The notes under the pieces are model-generated. The model was given only the letters and a program-made list of their open reading frames with translations, searched no databases and was not told the origin of the DNA. The translations under genes and the position numbers were made by a program. DNA of 64,000 bases from Caprimulgus europaeus (lineage: Eukaryota; Chordata; Aves; Caprimulgiformes; Caprimulgidae), in the NCBI GenBank assembly GCA_907165065.1, contig OU015530.1:52364465-52428464 (forward strand). The letters are read 5' to 3'. Shown here one piece after another: positions 38,201-53,200 of the stretch; positions within the stretch are counted from its first letter, which is position 1; each line of letters starts with the position of its first letter.

Positions 38201-41200
38201 AGTTTAAATAAAAACAAGCTGTATTCTATTTCCTCTACTTGCCACCAACTTTGCTTTGGGGTTTTTTGTTGTTGTTGTTTGCTTGGTTGGGGATTTCTGT
38301 TTTCTTGGAAGTCCCTCTGGCATGCCATGGGTTTCTGATGTGGTCTGCAGCACTGACATCTTTCCTTAGCTGGGAAAGTACATTTTCTTTTTCTTATGTT
38401 CATGTACAGATTGATTTTTGACATGTAACAAACTTTTTCTTGGTAGTGTAGTCCATCGGTTTGGGTCTCTTAATTTGTGGAGAGCATTTTGGGGCTGTTC
38501 TTACCTTGAGGGTCTCTTTAATTTTTAAGTTACATTCATGTTTCTCATTAGTTAGGCTGCCTATTGTTTGCAAATCAGTTTTAACTGGATATGACAATGT
38601 TTCTTGTTACTCTGTTTACCAGTTGAGATGTCCAGTTGGCTTCACTGAACTTGTGATTGCATTAATAAAGCTTGTGTGGTTGTATTTATTTCATTGACCT
38701 ATTCCCAAGTATGTATGTTAATTAATTTTGGTTTTCTTCTTGGCCCATGTTGGCTGAAGTTTTAAAATAGAATACTACAGAGATCTCAGCATCTGTGCAT
38801 GTTTCACAAAATACCCTGCTTAGCGTGTCTTTCTTCTTCAGTTCTTTTGATTCACTCATTTTGAAGGCCTTGGCAATTTATTTAGTGAGAGTTCTGACCA
38901 ATTTGTTTCATGTATTTGTGTCTAGACACAGGTGGCTTCTTTGACTTTCAAAGTCTTGGTTTTGCCTCTCTTTAATATTAATGAGTGGACATACATACAC
39001 CTATATATGTGAGGTCTTTGAAGTCTTGTACATCGTGTTGTTTTATAACAAATGACAAATAAAAGCTGGAAGTAGAGTTAAGTTTATGGTAGTGGGTGTG
39101 CTCCTGCCCTTATGGGTGGTGTAGGTGACTCATTGCTCCTCTTGCTTATCTCAGCAAGTGAGAGTCATGGATTTTCTCAGAACTACTTTCTAAGTTTAAA
39201 AAGTCAGAAGGAAGATCTGGTGATCTGGATGCCCAGCATAGCCTTAGAACTCTTCTCAAGATGACTCTTCAGAATTCACATATTTATCTCTGGAGCTTGT
39301 ACAATATGTGAGTTAAAGAGCCTGAACACCCAGACGTGGCAGTTCCTTCCCCTGCTACTTTAATAGGTTTTCATGGGATTTTGTTTCAAGCTTTGAAAGA
39401 AAAGAACTCTTTGGAATATGGACAGGGGGAGTGAAAGCTTCCAGTGATTTGCTTGATCCAGAACATCCCTAAGTTTTCTTAAAATTCATAAGTGCTGTAC
39501 TCAGTACCTTAGAATTACTAGAGTAAAGAATCTGTTGTGTTGTCCGGTTTATGAAAGTAGACTTTTATCAGTAAGGTGTTTCTACAGCTATCTGTGGTAA
39601 GATGCAAAGGTGTTATGAAATGGACACTGAGTAAAATAAACTAAGCAAAGGATGATGAACAGAAATCAGAATTTTTGCTGAAAAAAGTGATAGACATGGA
39701 CAAGCAGAGTTTTCTGCTTTTTCTTGTATGTCTGGCCTCAGCCTTATGCTTTCTTAACTATGCTGCTTTTTAATATTTGGATGGGAGAACTTACTGGCAT
39801 TACCATTTAAAATGGAGGCCTTTAGGGCTTGCATCTGCTCAGTTTTTAACAAGAGTGGTTTCTGAAATGTTTTCAGGTATTTTTAAATACAGCTTTATAA
39901 TTTCCTTGTTTATTTTACATATATTGAGTAGGTGGCTGTTTCTTTAAAGTCAGCTGAGGAAACAATAAAGGTTACTACTTGTCTGCCTGACATTGTCTAG
40001 CCATAGCTCTTCTGTTTGCTACAAAGGCCCAGGTAAGATTTTTCTCCCCAATACACAAGTAGCTCAATTCAAGAAGTGAATTTAAGGAGGACTCAGTAGG
40101 TGATGTGTTTGGACCACTTTTGAACAAACTATGCACAAGAAAGGAACACAATGGTAACTTCCCAGCCAGCTTTCTCTTCTGATAAGATGTAGAAAACAGT
40201 TTTCAAGTCTGGGAGAATTTGTGAAGGACACTAAAAGTAAAAGAAAAAGGTATTGGTGAAAGCAAGGAGGAGGTTCCTATCTGCTTAAAGACTGACTGGG
40301 GAAACACGATAGTAATGAAGTGTCTGAAGCAGTTATTTGAACATGCTGTATTACTCTGTTTCCATTTTATAAGATGTGGGTTTCTGGTTGTTTTGGAATT
40401 CGATATAGCTCTTTGCATATTTATCTACTTCACAACTTGCATTTTTCCAGTAATAGTCAAGTGTTTCTTCAGGTCCAAGACTCTTGCAGCCAGACAGCTG
40501 AAAAATTGCTGTTGTCTTCTCCCACCCATCCATTTTTTTTTGTTAATCAGGGCAGTATCTTCCTTCTCTCTGTACAAGGCAGCTGTTTTCAGCTCCTGCT
40601 GAGCTTCTGCAGGCTGTTTGGCATGTTATCACTGCTGAGAACTGGAGGAGTTGTTGCCTTGCGCAGAGACGAGCTAATCAATAGTACCTCGCCTCCTTCC
40701 AAACTCAAAACGATCTGCTGTTTTGGCGCTCCTCTCTCCTGTAAGCCCTTTTCACATGCTAACACAATCTTGAAAATTTTTTTTTAAGGCAGCTTCCCTT
40801 GAATTCTGTCACCAGAGGCAGGAGACTGTGCTGTTTGTAGATGTTTCCAAGTTGGGGTAATGTTACAAGGCTTGCATGTTAAGTATCTCACTCAAATTGT
40901 TTCTTAAAGCCCTTTCCATCTACTGTTTGTAATTCTTTGCCCACGACTTGATTCTAGAATGTTTACCAAGCTAGACCATAAAGGAATAAATTGAGGGGAA
41001 AGTTGGGAGAGATTTAAAATGTTTATAATTCTTCTTTAAAGTGCTTATCCATATTTTGAATGTATCTTCACCCCTTAGGCTTAGTACACCTCTCGTCGTG
41101 TTGAGACTTGTCCATGTTTTTAGTGGTTTGTGTGCATGTTAATTTGTGCTGCTTTAAGTTGAAAACCCATTTGGCTAAACTGATACTTCTTTTGTTGTTC

Positions 41201-44200
41201 CTTGTGTGTAAAGATAAGCATCAACATTTTAATATACTGTTAACTTCATACACTGTGGAGTATTTAACCGTAGCAACTTTTCATCTAGTTTTACTTTTTG
41301 TCAACATAAAAACTGTATCTGAAAAATTATTTAGATGACAGAATCCTGAACACAGGGACAGTGTTGGCTTCATACATGTCTCAGCCTAGGTGAACAGAGC
41401 ATGTAGCAGTGTCTAAAAGCTCTCTTCTTCCTTCTTCATTATTGGAAGAGCTAGTAATTCTTAAAGCCAAGGAAAAATTAATAAAGAATGTCATCTATCA
41501 TAATTTATACCATTTCTGGGCAGAGTCCTCTGTATTTGTCCATTTTTCAAGGAGAAGCTTTGTAATGTGACACTAAATTAGCAGCTCTGGTATTCAGAAG
41601 TTCCTCTCCCAACTCTTGATTTTTTTTTATGGTACTTTTGCACGCACAGGGCGTTTGGCTTCTCTTCATCTCCCTTCACTGCAGCTTGGGAGTGACTACC
41701 TGGCTGCTCTACTGGAGTTGCTTCTGATTTTACTTTACCAAGTCTTTTTTTTTTCCTTTAGTTGCTTTTTTGTCTTGCAAGTGAGGAAAGAGTTTCTGGA
41801 GGAAGTATTATTCCAAAATAACTTTTTTTGGTTTGATTTGGTTTGGTTTTTATATGGATTACTGTCTCTTAGAAAACTAGCACAGAAAATGCTAGAGAAA
41901 GACTAAAGAAATAGAGACATGTGTCTCATCAAGAAGATACTTCCATATATTTTTGGTCAGTTTCATGTTTTCATTCAGTTTGGAGCATGTTTCAGAAATA
42001 CTGTAACAGTTACAGGGGCCATGAGGTATTTCAGTTTTCCATTAATTTCCCTCTTGTTATTCTGTAGTTTCTCTAGAGATTTTTAGCCATTTCCCTGCTG
42101 ATGATGATAAGCTTTGTACCTAGAGGAAAGACATAGTAACTAAGGGTACAGCTTTGGTAACATTTCAACACTGTAAATGATCTTCATTGAGTTACTCTTG
42201 TTTCAGAATGGTTTGGATTTTGGTCACCTAAAGTCATAATTTGTGTCATGGAGAATGTGAATCAGACTGTTCTTACAGCTTGTTAATGACATCAGAAACA
42301 CTATATCAGTTGTTTTATAACTGTATTTTTCAAGTTTTGTAAAGCAACTGTGGTATCTTAAAACTCTCATAGTTGGTGTTGGTTTACTACATGTAATTCT
42401 TGTGGAGCACCTTTGTACTCCATAAATGGTGTCAGTACAGCTTTGGTAAATCTGTTCAGGTTTAAGAGCTGCCATGGGACCTGTATGTGTGTTCAGTTTT
42501 TTGCAGGTCCAGCAGTTTGAGAACAGATTTTTGCCTGCTTAGTAAGGTTAAACTCAATTCTCATTAATATTGTTGTGTGAACAATGATTGCTCTTCCATT
42601 TGAACCAAAATAAGCTTTAACATGACATACTGTTGTTCATTTGAAGTTGTTTTCCTGTAGCAGGTGCTTTGAAAAGCATACATCAAAACAGAGGCACCAG
42701 GCACAGGGAAGAAGTGAGAACAAGAAGATAAGGAGAAGGAAGAAGGCTGACATTTGAAATTACTAGGATTATTGAAAAATTCACCCATTCCTGTTTTCTG
42801 CTCACCTGTAATCTGACTCTAGGAGCCAAAGCAAATAAATTGTAATTTAATATACAACAACCCTAGCTTTTTGATTAGTTTTTAAACCCTGTAGTCACTT
42901 TTGCCAAATGATTACAGTTTTTTTTTTCAAATTATCCAGTGGGATTTTGTGCATTCTATTTTTTCTTCTGTAGTGAAACACAGAACAGAAAAAGGAAACT
43001 ACAATTCTTACAGATAAAGAATTTTGTTCCCTGTCAAAATACTGCTTTAAAACTATGGGGCTTAGGACTCAACTTTCAAGATACAATTTCCCCAGTGGTC
43101 TCATAGACTCCATTTTCTAGTACAAGAAGAAAATATATTTTTCTATATCCCTGCTAGTATGTAAGCAAATGAAGTAATAGTTAAAACTGAGTAAAGGTGA
43201 ATCAAGAACTCTGTGCTTCTCTGCTGCTAATATTTTTTTTGTGATTATTTTGGTGTGTAAAGTATGGATACCTTGGGATCTAATTAGATTCCACACTTGG
43301 ATATGAATCTTCAGTGACGTGTTTAAGAGTTTTAAAGAATTGCTATGAAACAGAGTGGTCTGAGTAGTATGATCATAAAGTGTGAGGGAGGAGCATGTGG
43401 AAGAAATGTGGCTGATGTAAAGTCTGAACACTTTTGATGAAAGAAGGGGTCTGAAATAGATTTTTGTTTTGAATTTTCCATTTATTGAGAAAGGAAACTT
43501 CATTTATTTTCCTACTGTTTCTGATGTAATTGTTGCTTGCTCATGAATTATTTGGTTTTCAAGTAAGTCTGCAGAAGTTACTGAAGGAGAGATTGTTTAT
43601 AAGTATTGATTGAGATGGTCTAACTGAGGTTTGTTGAATGAATAGCTGATCTGTTTTTTTCTTTCTCTACCGGTTGTTAGATGGATTAATATTTCAGATT
43701 TCTACTATGGGATGTGGGATATCCTGTTATCATTAAGTAACTTTTCAAGTCAGCCAGCCGGTGAAAAAATATAAGGAGACAGAAAGATACAGTATTTAAC
43801 TGATACTATTTAATGAAAAACTTGTTTCAAAAATAGCCTGATAATTATTAGGATATCTGACTTTGTACCTATCCAAAATTTAATTTTAATGAAATAAGTA
43901 ATTTTTAATTTTCAGTATTTTCCCATTATTTAACATATTTATTGTTAACATTCCAGTAAAGCTAGTACTATGCTTCAGCATGTTAAGGTCTTTGGAATTT
44001 TAGGAGTGGAAAAGTCTATTATAACTATGAAGGAATATTTATTTCAAGGCTATATGACACATTCCCAATTTAGCACTTATTTTTAGTTAGCATAGCAAGA
44101 AAAAGAAGATGTTCCTTTTTCCAGAGACGTACACATTGTCCTGTTTCTGTGCTCGCATACAGCAGAGTATCAATGTACCAAATGCTGGCAGAGCGTTTGA

Positions 44201-47200
44201 TTTAGAGCTTTTTTGGGTACTTCTTTTGGGAGTTTGATTTGTAACTTTCCCATCTTTATAGTAGCTCCTTGCTTCAGAACCTGTCATTGTCATGATTGTG
44301 ACCTGTTGATTAGAAAAGGGAGCACATGATAATGTGAGACCAGTTTAGCTATAGTTAATTTTTATATCATCTTCAGTGTGTTGATTCTATTTACAAGAGG
44401 AAGACAGGCATCAGTTTATGAACCACAGTTTGGAGGAGCATTTGTCTTCTCAGGTGAAGCAGAAGAAAAGATGTACATTTTAAAGCTAACTTTTTTTTTG
44501 GGAATTTTTCTTTTCATTTGCTTTGTCCTGAGCCTTCTGTGAAGTAACAGCTGTGTTTGTATCCCTACCTTTTTGTTAACAAGTAAATTAAAAAACAATA
44601 CTGTGAATTTGTCTGCATAGCAAGTAGTATTGCCAGTGCACGTTATAACTCACAGGTTAGAGTGAAACTGTGTCTTGTTCCTTCTTTGGCCTGTAAGAAA
44701 TAAGTGTGAGAGCTCAACTCCCTGCCCGCTGTTGCAGAGGGACAATGACTAGTGCAGGTAATACAATAAATACATTTTAGGTTAAAGTAATGAACTTTAT
44801 TCAGAGTAAGAGAGGACTTTTCATAAACTTAATGCAGTAAGTTTTTCTCACAATGTCTCTGACTTCATTGCCTGGTTCCCCCCGCAATTCTGCAGACCTG
44901 CACTGAAGCACAATGTCATTTCTGGCAGGAAAGTCTACATAAATGATCTTTCCCATAATAACTGCACTTCTGAAACACAGCAGCAAATAAGGAAGGAAAA
45001 GACTTGGGTTACTTAGGCAGCACAAGACGTCTTTCCTTAAGACAGTTCATATGGCTTCACCTAAAGGAAAGTGTTGGATTTTTCAGCCTCCCCCATTCCT
45101 TTTTCTCTCCCGCTGCCGTGGTGCCAGGAGGCCGTTCTGTGGGAGCGCCCTGTGAGCTCTCCCTTGGCACTGAAGTGGGAAAGCAGAGTCAGCCCTAGAG
45201 TTTTCAGTCCGTGGGTTTTTTCGAGGTGAATGCTTTGAAAAATGGACCTTTTTTGAACTCTAGATGGCGAATAGGTGGGTACTGGAATCGGGAGAGAGAG
45301 ATTTGTTGCTATGAAGATGTTTCTGGGAGGGTTTTGATGCTGAGTAGGCGATAGGCATTGCAGATGCTGAGGGCAGTCTGTGAGGTGTAGGAAGCAGACA
45401 AGATGGACTAGGGGCACAGAGAGAGGCGAAAGAGAAGCAGCAATAGCCCAGAAATGAAAGCCGAAAAGCCTAGCTGAGAAACATGAAAGGGCCTGTGTTC
45501 CTGAAGGAATTTCCAGTGCAGGTTTGCTTTATTCAGTAACATTCACTGAAATAATTTACAGAACACTCTGAAGTGAGATTGTTTAGTGTGTGTTCCAAAC
45601 TGGTGAAGTGTGTTTCACAAAGACCTTTTCTTCCTTTTTGCATGGCTTGAGTAGAAAACACTTTTTTCTTAATACACCCAAAGAAATTCTCTGTATTCTT
45701 CTCCCCACCCTGCAGGTGTCTTATTAAATGTAACTATAAGTATTAAGGCAGTGACATACTTGTTCATGTTAAGAGACATTTCATTTCAGATTTTATAATC
45801 TATCTGTACTGTTATTTTGGGGGCTTACATGTTAAAAACAGGGAGAACCTGATCTGTGAAGAGTGAAGAAAGCCCACTAAAAGAGAATCACACTGTCTCT
45901 TAAATCAAGATTGTCCCTTCTTCCTCAGCTGGTACTTCAGTTTGCTGGTGGGACTGACCCATTTTGGTGCTTTGCTGTAGAACATGAGAATGTGGATACT
46001 TAGGCTCTCCCATTCTCCTGTCTTTGTGTGCTCAGCAGCAGTAGCATAGTCCTTCAAGGTCTATGAAAGAAAGAAAGAAAATGACAATACAATGCCCCCA
46101 AATTTTAAATGTGGAACAAGAAAATAATGACGTGTTCTTTTAAATTTAAATTATTATCCCATTAATGTTTTCAGCAAGTAAGAAGAACGTTGCTCTCTCT
46201 ATATTTTAAAAAGGCAGGAAACCGTACCTATCTCTTAACAAGCATGCCAACAGTAAGCTTAGAAACCTACACATGGGAAGCATAGCAGTACCACCTATCT
46301 CCTCACTTTTGTGGGTATTTGAATCAAACCCTCTTTTTCCTACCTTACTACCACCTCACTTGTGGCTGTTTCTTATTTAAATATTTTCTTTTCAGTCTTT
46401 TCCATAGCTAATGTGGATTGATCTGTCAGGTTTTTTAATGTTAGTGCTTAAGGGTCTAATTTTGCCTTCATGTGATGGTTACATTTATGAAAAAAGACTG
46501 ATCAGTCTTTTATAGTTCATATTGATTGGTTTTAGTCAAGGATGAGTCCTTATTATGCTTTGAGCATTATAGTAATAAAAAGGCACCTTCCTTGCCTTCA
46601 GAAACTTGCTCTTTAGGAGATAGCACATGAATAAAAGAAAAAATACCCCTGTGGGACAGGTTGTAGGCATATTTGCAGAGCTGTAGCATTGTTTGGTTAG
46701 TGTTAGACAAGTGACTTTAATCTTGGTTTTGTAGCAGTTTCCCTTTTAAATAGTATATTATTTAAGCACATGTCTTAAATCTTTCATGGATGTGGCTCAC
46801 ATGCTTTTTTTTGAATGAAAACTTTAAAGTTCAGACTCTTTAATGAAATTAGACTTATAAAGTGGTTTTGATTATTCCAGTCAAAAGAGTCTGAGTAATA
46901 TTTTTCCTGCTAATGTAAATGATATTATGGGTTTTCATTTGGGGTTTTCACCCATCCTCAAATCATACAAACTTATTTTAATTTAAAAGTCAGGAGTACT
47001 CATATTATTCTATTGACATCAGTTTGCTTTTAAGCAGTAGCCTAAAAACGTCTTCTGAGATTGATGTACTCAGCAGCTTGCAAAATCAAACCATTAGCAA
47101 AAAATAGTTTTGAACTCCCTAATGATTTTGTTATTGACTTCCATTAGTGTAAGTTCTGTCCCAAAGTTGCCGATTGAGCATAAATATTGCAGGCATCAGT

Positions 47201-50200
47201 ATGAAGTAGTGCCATTAATGCAGGTGTCCTTGAGTGTTTTTGTAATAACGTGGAACAAATCATGCATGAGAGACACATCTTATGAATCTTCACAACTGTG
47301 GACCAACTGCCCTTCGTGTGCAGATGTGTAAGTCAGGGATAAATACAGACATTACTTACATGGAAGCTGTTTTTTTCTAGTGATCTAGGCTACTATTGAT
47401 AGTCAGCTCTTTATGTGGAATAATGAATATTATATATTTTCATTTATATAATTATCCTCTCCATTCTGCAGATCTGACCTGGGAATAAAAAGTAAACAGA
47501 CAGTGGTAGATCTGCTACCAATAATGAACTTGTAGGTGTTCCATGGATCGTAGTCATGATTAATATTAAGAATACTATTAATTGAAGAACTGATGAACTG
47601 GCATGCTCTCAAATTGACATTTCCCATAAGCTCTTTTACTGGTGTATTTTTTCTTCAGTAATATTAATGTATTCCTTCAAAGATATAATTTTTCCTCTTC
47701 AGTACATCTGGGGGGAAAAATAGCCATTATGAAATAAATAAATAAATATTTGCTTCCTGAAGCATCTCACATTGGTAAAACAACTTAATACACCCTAAAC
47801 ATATTGCTGTGACATGATCTCACTTCAGATACGATGAGAATACATGTATTCAATCTGCAGTCTTGACAGGTTTTTTTATAATACTGCAAGTATTTCCACA
47901 TCTAGCCTTCTCACTTCCAATGTTTAATTCATAAAATAATATTTCCTTCTATTTAAAAAAATTTCCCCACTCTGCTTCTGTATGACATTGCCTTGCAAAG
48001 AGCTGGGAAGAATGGCAGATTCTGCAGAGTAAATAGTGAATCTGGACCTAAATAAACTGCTGTCAAATCTCCAAGAAATACTGATTTGTTTTGTTTTTTT
48101 TTTTTTCCTTTCAATTACTGCGGGTTGTTATGGCAATATTAGGTATTATTTGTATGTTATATTGTATGGTATTGCCAGGGAGATATGTTGACAAATCATA
48201 AACCTTTAAAAGCGAATAGAGACTTTCAGAGAAATAATGAAGATGACAGTTCAGTCGCTGTCATCATTCTTGGAGCTATGTGAGGAAAATGTTCATTTTC
48301 CAAAATGTAAATGGATTTGATATGTTGAATAGGTAAGAGTTTCAGCTTTTCTAAATGTCATACCAGGTGAATTTTTTTAATGAGAGTAACTTGAAATAGA
48401 TGGTGAATTGTTGGGGATTGGGAAGGTTGTTACCGTTCTGCATCCATCACATCCGAATGTGCCTTGGGCACCTCTAGAATGTTTGCTTTCTGTCGGACCT
48501 AAAATGTTGTGATGGATAAATCCCCCAGTAAAGGTCGGACCTGGCAGCAATGCTTACTCATCTGAGAAACTAAAAGGTCAATCCTCAAGATGCTGGTAAG
48601 ACTAGAAGCTAAACATCACGGTAACGTATGGTTGTATTTCCAGTCTTAACTTTATGTGAGCCTATTCTGTTTGGTACTTCTGGAAGTTCGTTTCTGTAGG
48701 TGAGTGCACCAGTTCATTGTTTTTCAGCCTTCCCTGAACTCCTTTAATTGAAATAAATCCATTTGGTGGTACACCATCTCTTGGGTAAACCATCTCTCTT
48801 ATGGGTATTTTTAGTAAAGTGTTCATCCTAGTACTGTGACAGCATCGTTACCTTAACACTGCTGCAGAATTACGATGTGCATCTGATGCTAAGATTTCCT
48901 TGCCATCAGATAAAATTGGTTTTAGAAAACAGTGATTGAATCTTGATTGTTTTAACTGTCTGAACAGTCTCTCTAATACTACTGGACCTCTCACATGAAT
49001 TAGCTGAGCAGCCTGTGTCTCTTGAAGAGTTGATTTGTAGATAATCATGATTATTAAGCCTAGGAACCATAATGAAGTAAACTTTCCACTGTGTTAGCAT
49101 GTGGGCAGTCTGTGTTTAGGGCTTGTAACCTCCCTGTGGACTCACAGCCTCGTCTATGTGGAGCAGCAGGAAAATGCCCTGTCCAGAGTGTAACAGAATC
49201 CAGAATTTGACACTCAGAATCCCAGGCTGGCTCCTGCTCTTTCTCCAGACCCAAGTCTTTCTTTGACCCTAATTATTTCCCCTTTACTAATTCTGATGTA
49301 TTATTAATGTTATTTCAATACAATTTTTACTTTTTATAAAGGAATGTGATTTTCCCATTTTGCTGTAAACATTGTGAGAAAAAGCTTTTAGGATGTTATT
49401 CTAGTACTAGTTTAGCTGTAACCAGATAAGAATAACAATATCAAAACCTCACTGGTCTGTCTTTAGAGATAAAGGAAAAGCATTGTGAAGAAATAGGACT
49501 GTGCTTCATTTGACTGGATGCTTACAGAGGAAACAGAAGCTTCATGTAGTTAATCCTTACTTCTTCAAGAGTGTAAGAAGCCTGGTAGACATAGCAACAT
49601 TAAAAACCACACAGAATCTTGTTATGGAGAAAAGTATTTTTAATGTAAAAGAGGCCAGGTGAGAATTGGTGCTGGGACAGAAGTAAATAATGTACATTTA
49701 CTGAGGGAATCTGTGGCATACAAAGCATAACACTATTTCCTGGCAGTTTTTTCCATTTGATGGCACTAATATCTCTATAATTAAGAGCAATGGAAGTATT
49801 TAGAGGAAAACTATATACTGTTATAAGCCATTCATTTTTTAATTGAACAGCTGTAATTTCTACTGATGGAACAAACTATATTATAAGAAAATTATTATTA
49901 GTTTAAAATGTAAAGTTAAATGAATGCAAAATTAACAAACAGATGGTGAAGAATTATTGTATTTTATTTTACTCCTGGGTAAAAGGGCTCAAGCATGATT
50001 GTAAAAATGTCATCACACTTCGTAAACCTGAAAGCAAACAGAATTTGCAGTTGTGCACATCTGTTTTGGGACACTGCTAAAGGGTTAGAAGAATCAATGT
50101 TGTTTTCAAATAAGGGTATTCATCAAAAGGATATAATTTACTTAACAGTTATGGCTTCTGCTAAGCATCAGACTTAATGTTCTGTGGAATTCATTACAAA

Positions 50201-53200
50201 ATTTGGCAGCTTTTTTCCTCACAAGCTACTGAGGCAGCATGCTGCAAAACGAAACAAACAGCCCCTTCTTATCAGCCCCTCCTGGAACCTCGGTACAACA
50301 GTTGAATTACCTGCTAAGTGTTTGTGATTTCAGGATTTTAAATTGTAGGTCAAGATGCTGGGCTTCACAATGTTTGCCCAAGGAATGTCAGTGATGGAAT
50401 AGGATGGAAAGACAAAGGGCTTATTTGTTTATTTCAGTAGCTAGTGAATTAAAAAAAGATACATAATGTTTAGAGATACCATGTTTTGGGAGGAGGAATT
50501 GGAGAAAAATGTGTAAGCAACTAATTTTGTCAAACTGAAAAAAACCTAAAAGCCCCAGCCAGATAAAACATGTGAAGCTTTTATTAGAAAATAAATTATA
50601 TTAATGTTTCAAGCTGGTAGTTTCAAAGTATGCCATCTAATTGCTTTATTTGAGCTCAATTTACAAAAATTAGTGAACTGAAGATGTAGGATTTTGTTTA
50701 CAATGACTCTCTGCCATTTGGAGAGTGCAATTTAGGAACAGCCAAGGAAATAGGAATTATGAACAATAAGGTACTGATTGCAGTCAGTGGGGAAGGAATA
50801 CTAAGGAGGTGCTTGCTAATGAGGAAGGTATTAAAGGCAGGAAATTCTTGTATTTTTTTATGCCTGTACATAATCCAGAGTTCCTTGTCACCCCATCCCT
50901 ACTCTTACCTTGTAAATTAGGTGTAGGATTGAGTATATATAGTGACTTTTGCTGACATTAACTTTCTGTTAAACTGACTTAATATATCTACAATTTTTTT
51001 CTTGGAAGAATGCATTATTAAGACTATAAAATCAAAGACACTGAGTTAGGATGTGCCAGAAGACAGGATGTCTGCACACAATTTATATCTTTTGCATGCA
51101 GTTAATATCCTTTGTGTGTATGCCTGATTATGCAGTCTTTAATTGTATGATCACATGCAGAACAGTTCGGTCCACAGGATGGACATTGCTGTCTTAGTAA
51201 AAACCTCTTCAATATAACATTTTTTTCATTGTTGTTCAATGTGTAGGTATGTAGACCATTCAGATACTGCTGAAAGGAAGGAATTACTCATTTCTGCATA
51301 AGTTTTTCTATGATTTTTCTATTATAATAAACATGTGAATAACTTGTCTATAAATTTTTCCAAAATAGCAGATTTATATGGCCCTTTTATGCATCTTGGG
51401 GCCCATTTTCCCCAAGAGAAGTTTTTTTTTTTAAAAAAAAATTAAAAATATATACTAATTTGAATGGCAAATCAAAAAAGTTTCAAAAATACTCAGACTT
51501 TCTTAAAACGTGCTAATACTGCAGTTCTTTTTTCACTCTGTCAGAGTTGTGAATGCACAATCTAGGTAGAAATCAAGATGATTTTTAGGGGGAAAAATAC
51601 CCCAACCTTTTAAAAGTAACATTAAGAACTAAAAAAACTCAAGAAAAATTTTACTTAATTGTCTGGTGTCAAAAAGGAGCTCTATGAAAGAAGTGAAACT
51701 AGAACTGTTTGCAGGTCATCATTCAGTTGCCATAGCTAACTGTTTTTTTCTCCCCCAAGCAATTCACCACTTTTTTCAGTGCATACTTTTTTCCCTCTAT
51801 AAATTAAGCCCTGTCCTAGAAGTAGCAGGTTTCTTTAATGGGGAGACTCCTTTTAAGAAGTCTACCTTATGCACTAAATCCATCCTGGATCTGCAGTCCT
51901 TATTGTGTTTTAATGTACAAACATAGTTATAGTTTTGCCTATGTGTGTCTGTTGATTCTTTTATCTGTCTCTCAGTGCATGTTTGTTGCCTTGCAATTGT
52001 CAGACCTCCCAAACTGCAGGTTTAAACCTTGAGGGCTCCATGCAGACCTCTGTTATTTGAGCTGGCTGAGTGACATCGATAGAACACTAGGAGTCAGGGG
52101 GCAGCATATTTTTCTTCCTTGTAGTCTTCACCCAATTACAGTTGCCTCAGACTTCTGACTTTTTGTTCAAGTTGAAATTTTACCCACTTCCACTCTTCCT
52201 CATTCTTCCTGCCTCCCCTTCCCTCTCCTTAACCTTTCTATTCCCCTTTCCCCAGGTTCCTTTTGAGATCTGTCCCTTCATCAATTCTTATGTCTTAACA
52301 CATCAGTTCCCTCAGCTCTTTATCCAAATTTAGTGCCTAATTTTAGTTAATTGGTCCTTGAAGTGTCATCCCTGCCTCTCTTTGGCTTCCATTTCAGTCC
52401 ATGGTTTCTCCCTCCCAGTCTCATCAGACTCATTCACACAGTGTAGTTAGTCCTGTTTGTCTCTTTGACCCTTATTTGTCCATCTGCCTGTGTACTGGTT
52501 ACTCTCATTCCCCAGACAATTTAAGTGACAGTAGTATCAAGGGCCTTAGGGATGTCTGCTTTCCATTCCACTGGCTTATTGTGGTTAGACTTAGAGTATT
52601 TATTACAGACTTCCTCTCTCTAATCCTTGTCAGACTGAAGCAATCTTTGTAGAAGGTCCATAGTCTGATCAGTGCTAGAAATTGGAGAGGATCAGTCATC
52701 ATCAATGAGAGTAGATTTTTCTGTCATTTTTCACTGACAAACTTTTGGAAGTGTTTTACATTTAAAAAAAAAAAAAGTTTTCTCAAGCTTAGTCACATCT
52801 GAATAGATCTGCAGGGTAAGGGCAAAAGTTACATCCCCCACACTAAAATTCCTGCCAAATTGCAAGTCTTTGTAATTGGAGGTTCTTTTTAAGATGAGCA
52901 AAATGTTTTTCTTACTGACTTTTCTATTCTCAGTAATGGCTGGAAAGTTTTGACTAAGTGTTCCAAAAGTAGTTAAGAGAGTTTAGGCATGTGTTATGTG
53001 AAGCTTTAGCCCAACTGTTTATCATTCAGAAAGCTTAGATGAATAGAAGAGAATTATCTGGAAGTCTGTAAGCAATACTCACTCACATCCCTTCTTTGAC
53101 AGTGCCATGCTGACAGAACCTTTGGTGTGGACTTTGCTGTGTTACCAACAGAGAACTTCTGTCAACATGTTGTGGGCAGGCTTCACCTCAGGACTGTCAG

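Noticed and set aside
45061..45417. 118-codon minus-strand open frame
   Set aside because: It has no recognisable domain, splice context or conservation evidence and is within chance length for this amount of intron.
48131..48177. Possible small hairpin with tggcaat and attgcca arms
   Set aside because: Only about eight bases pair cleanly and the rest of the stem is poor, so it is not convincing as a microRNA precursor.
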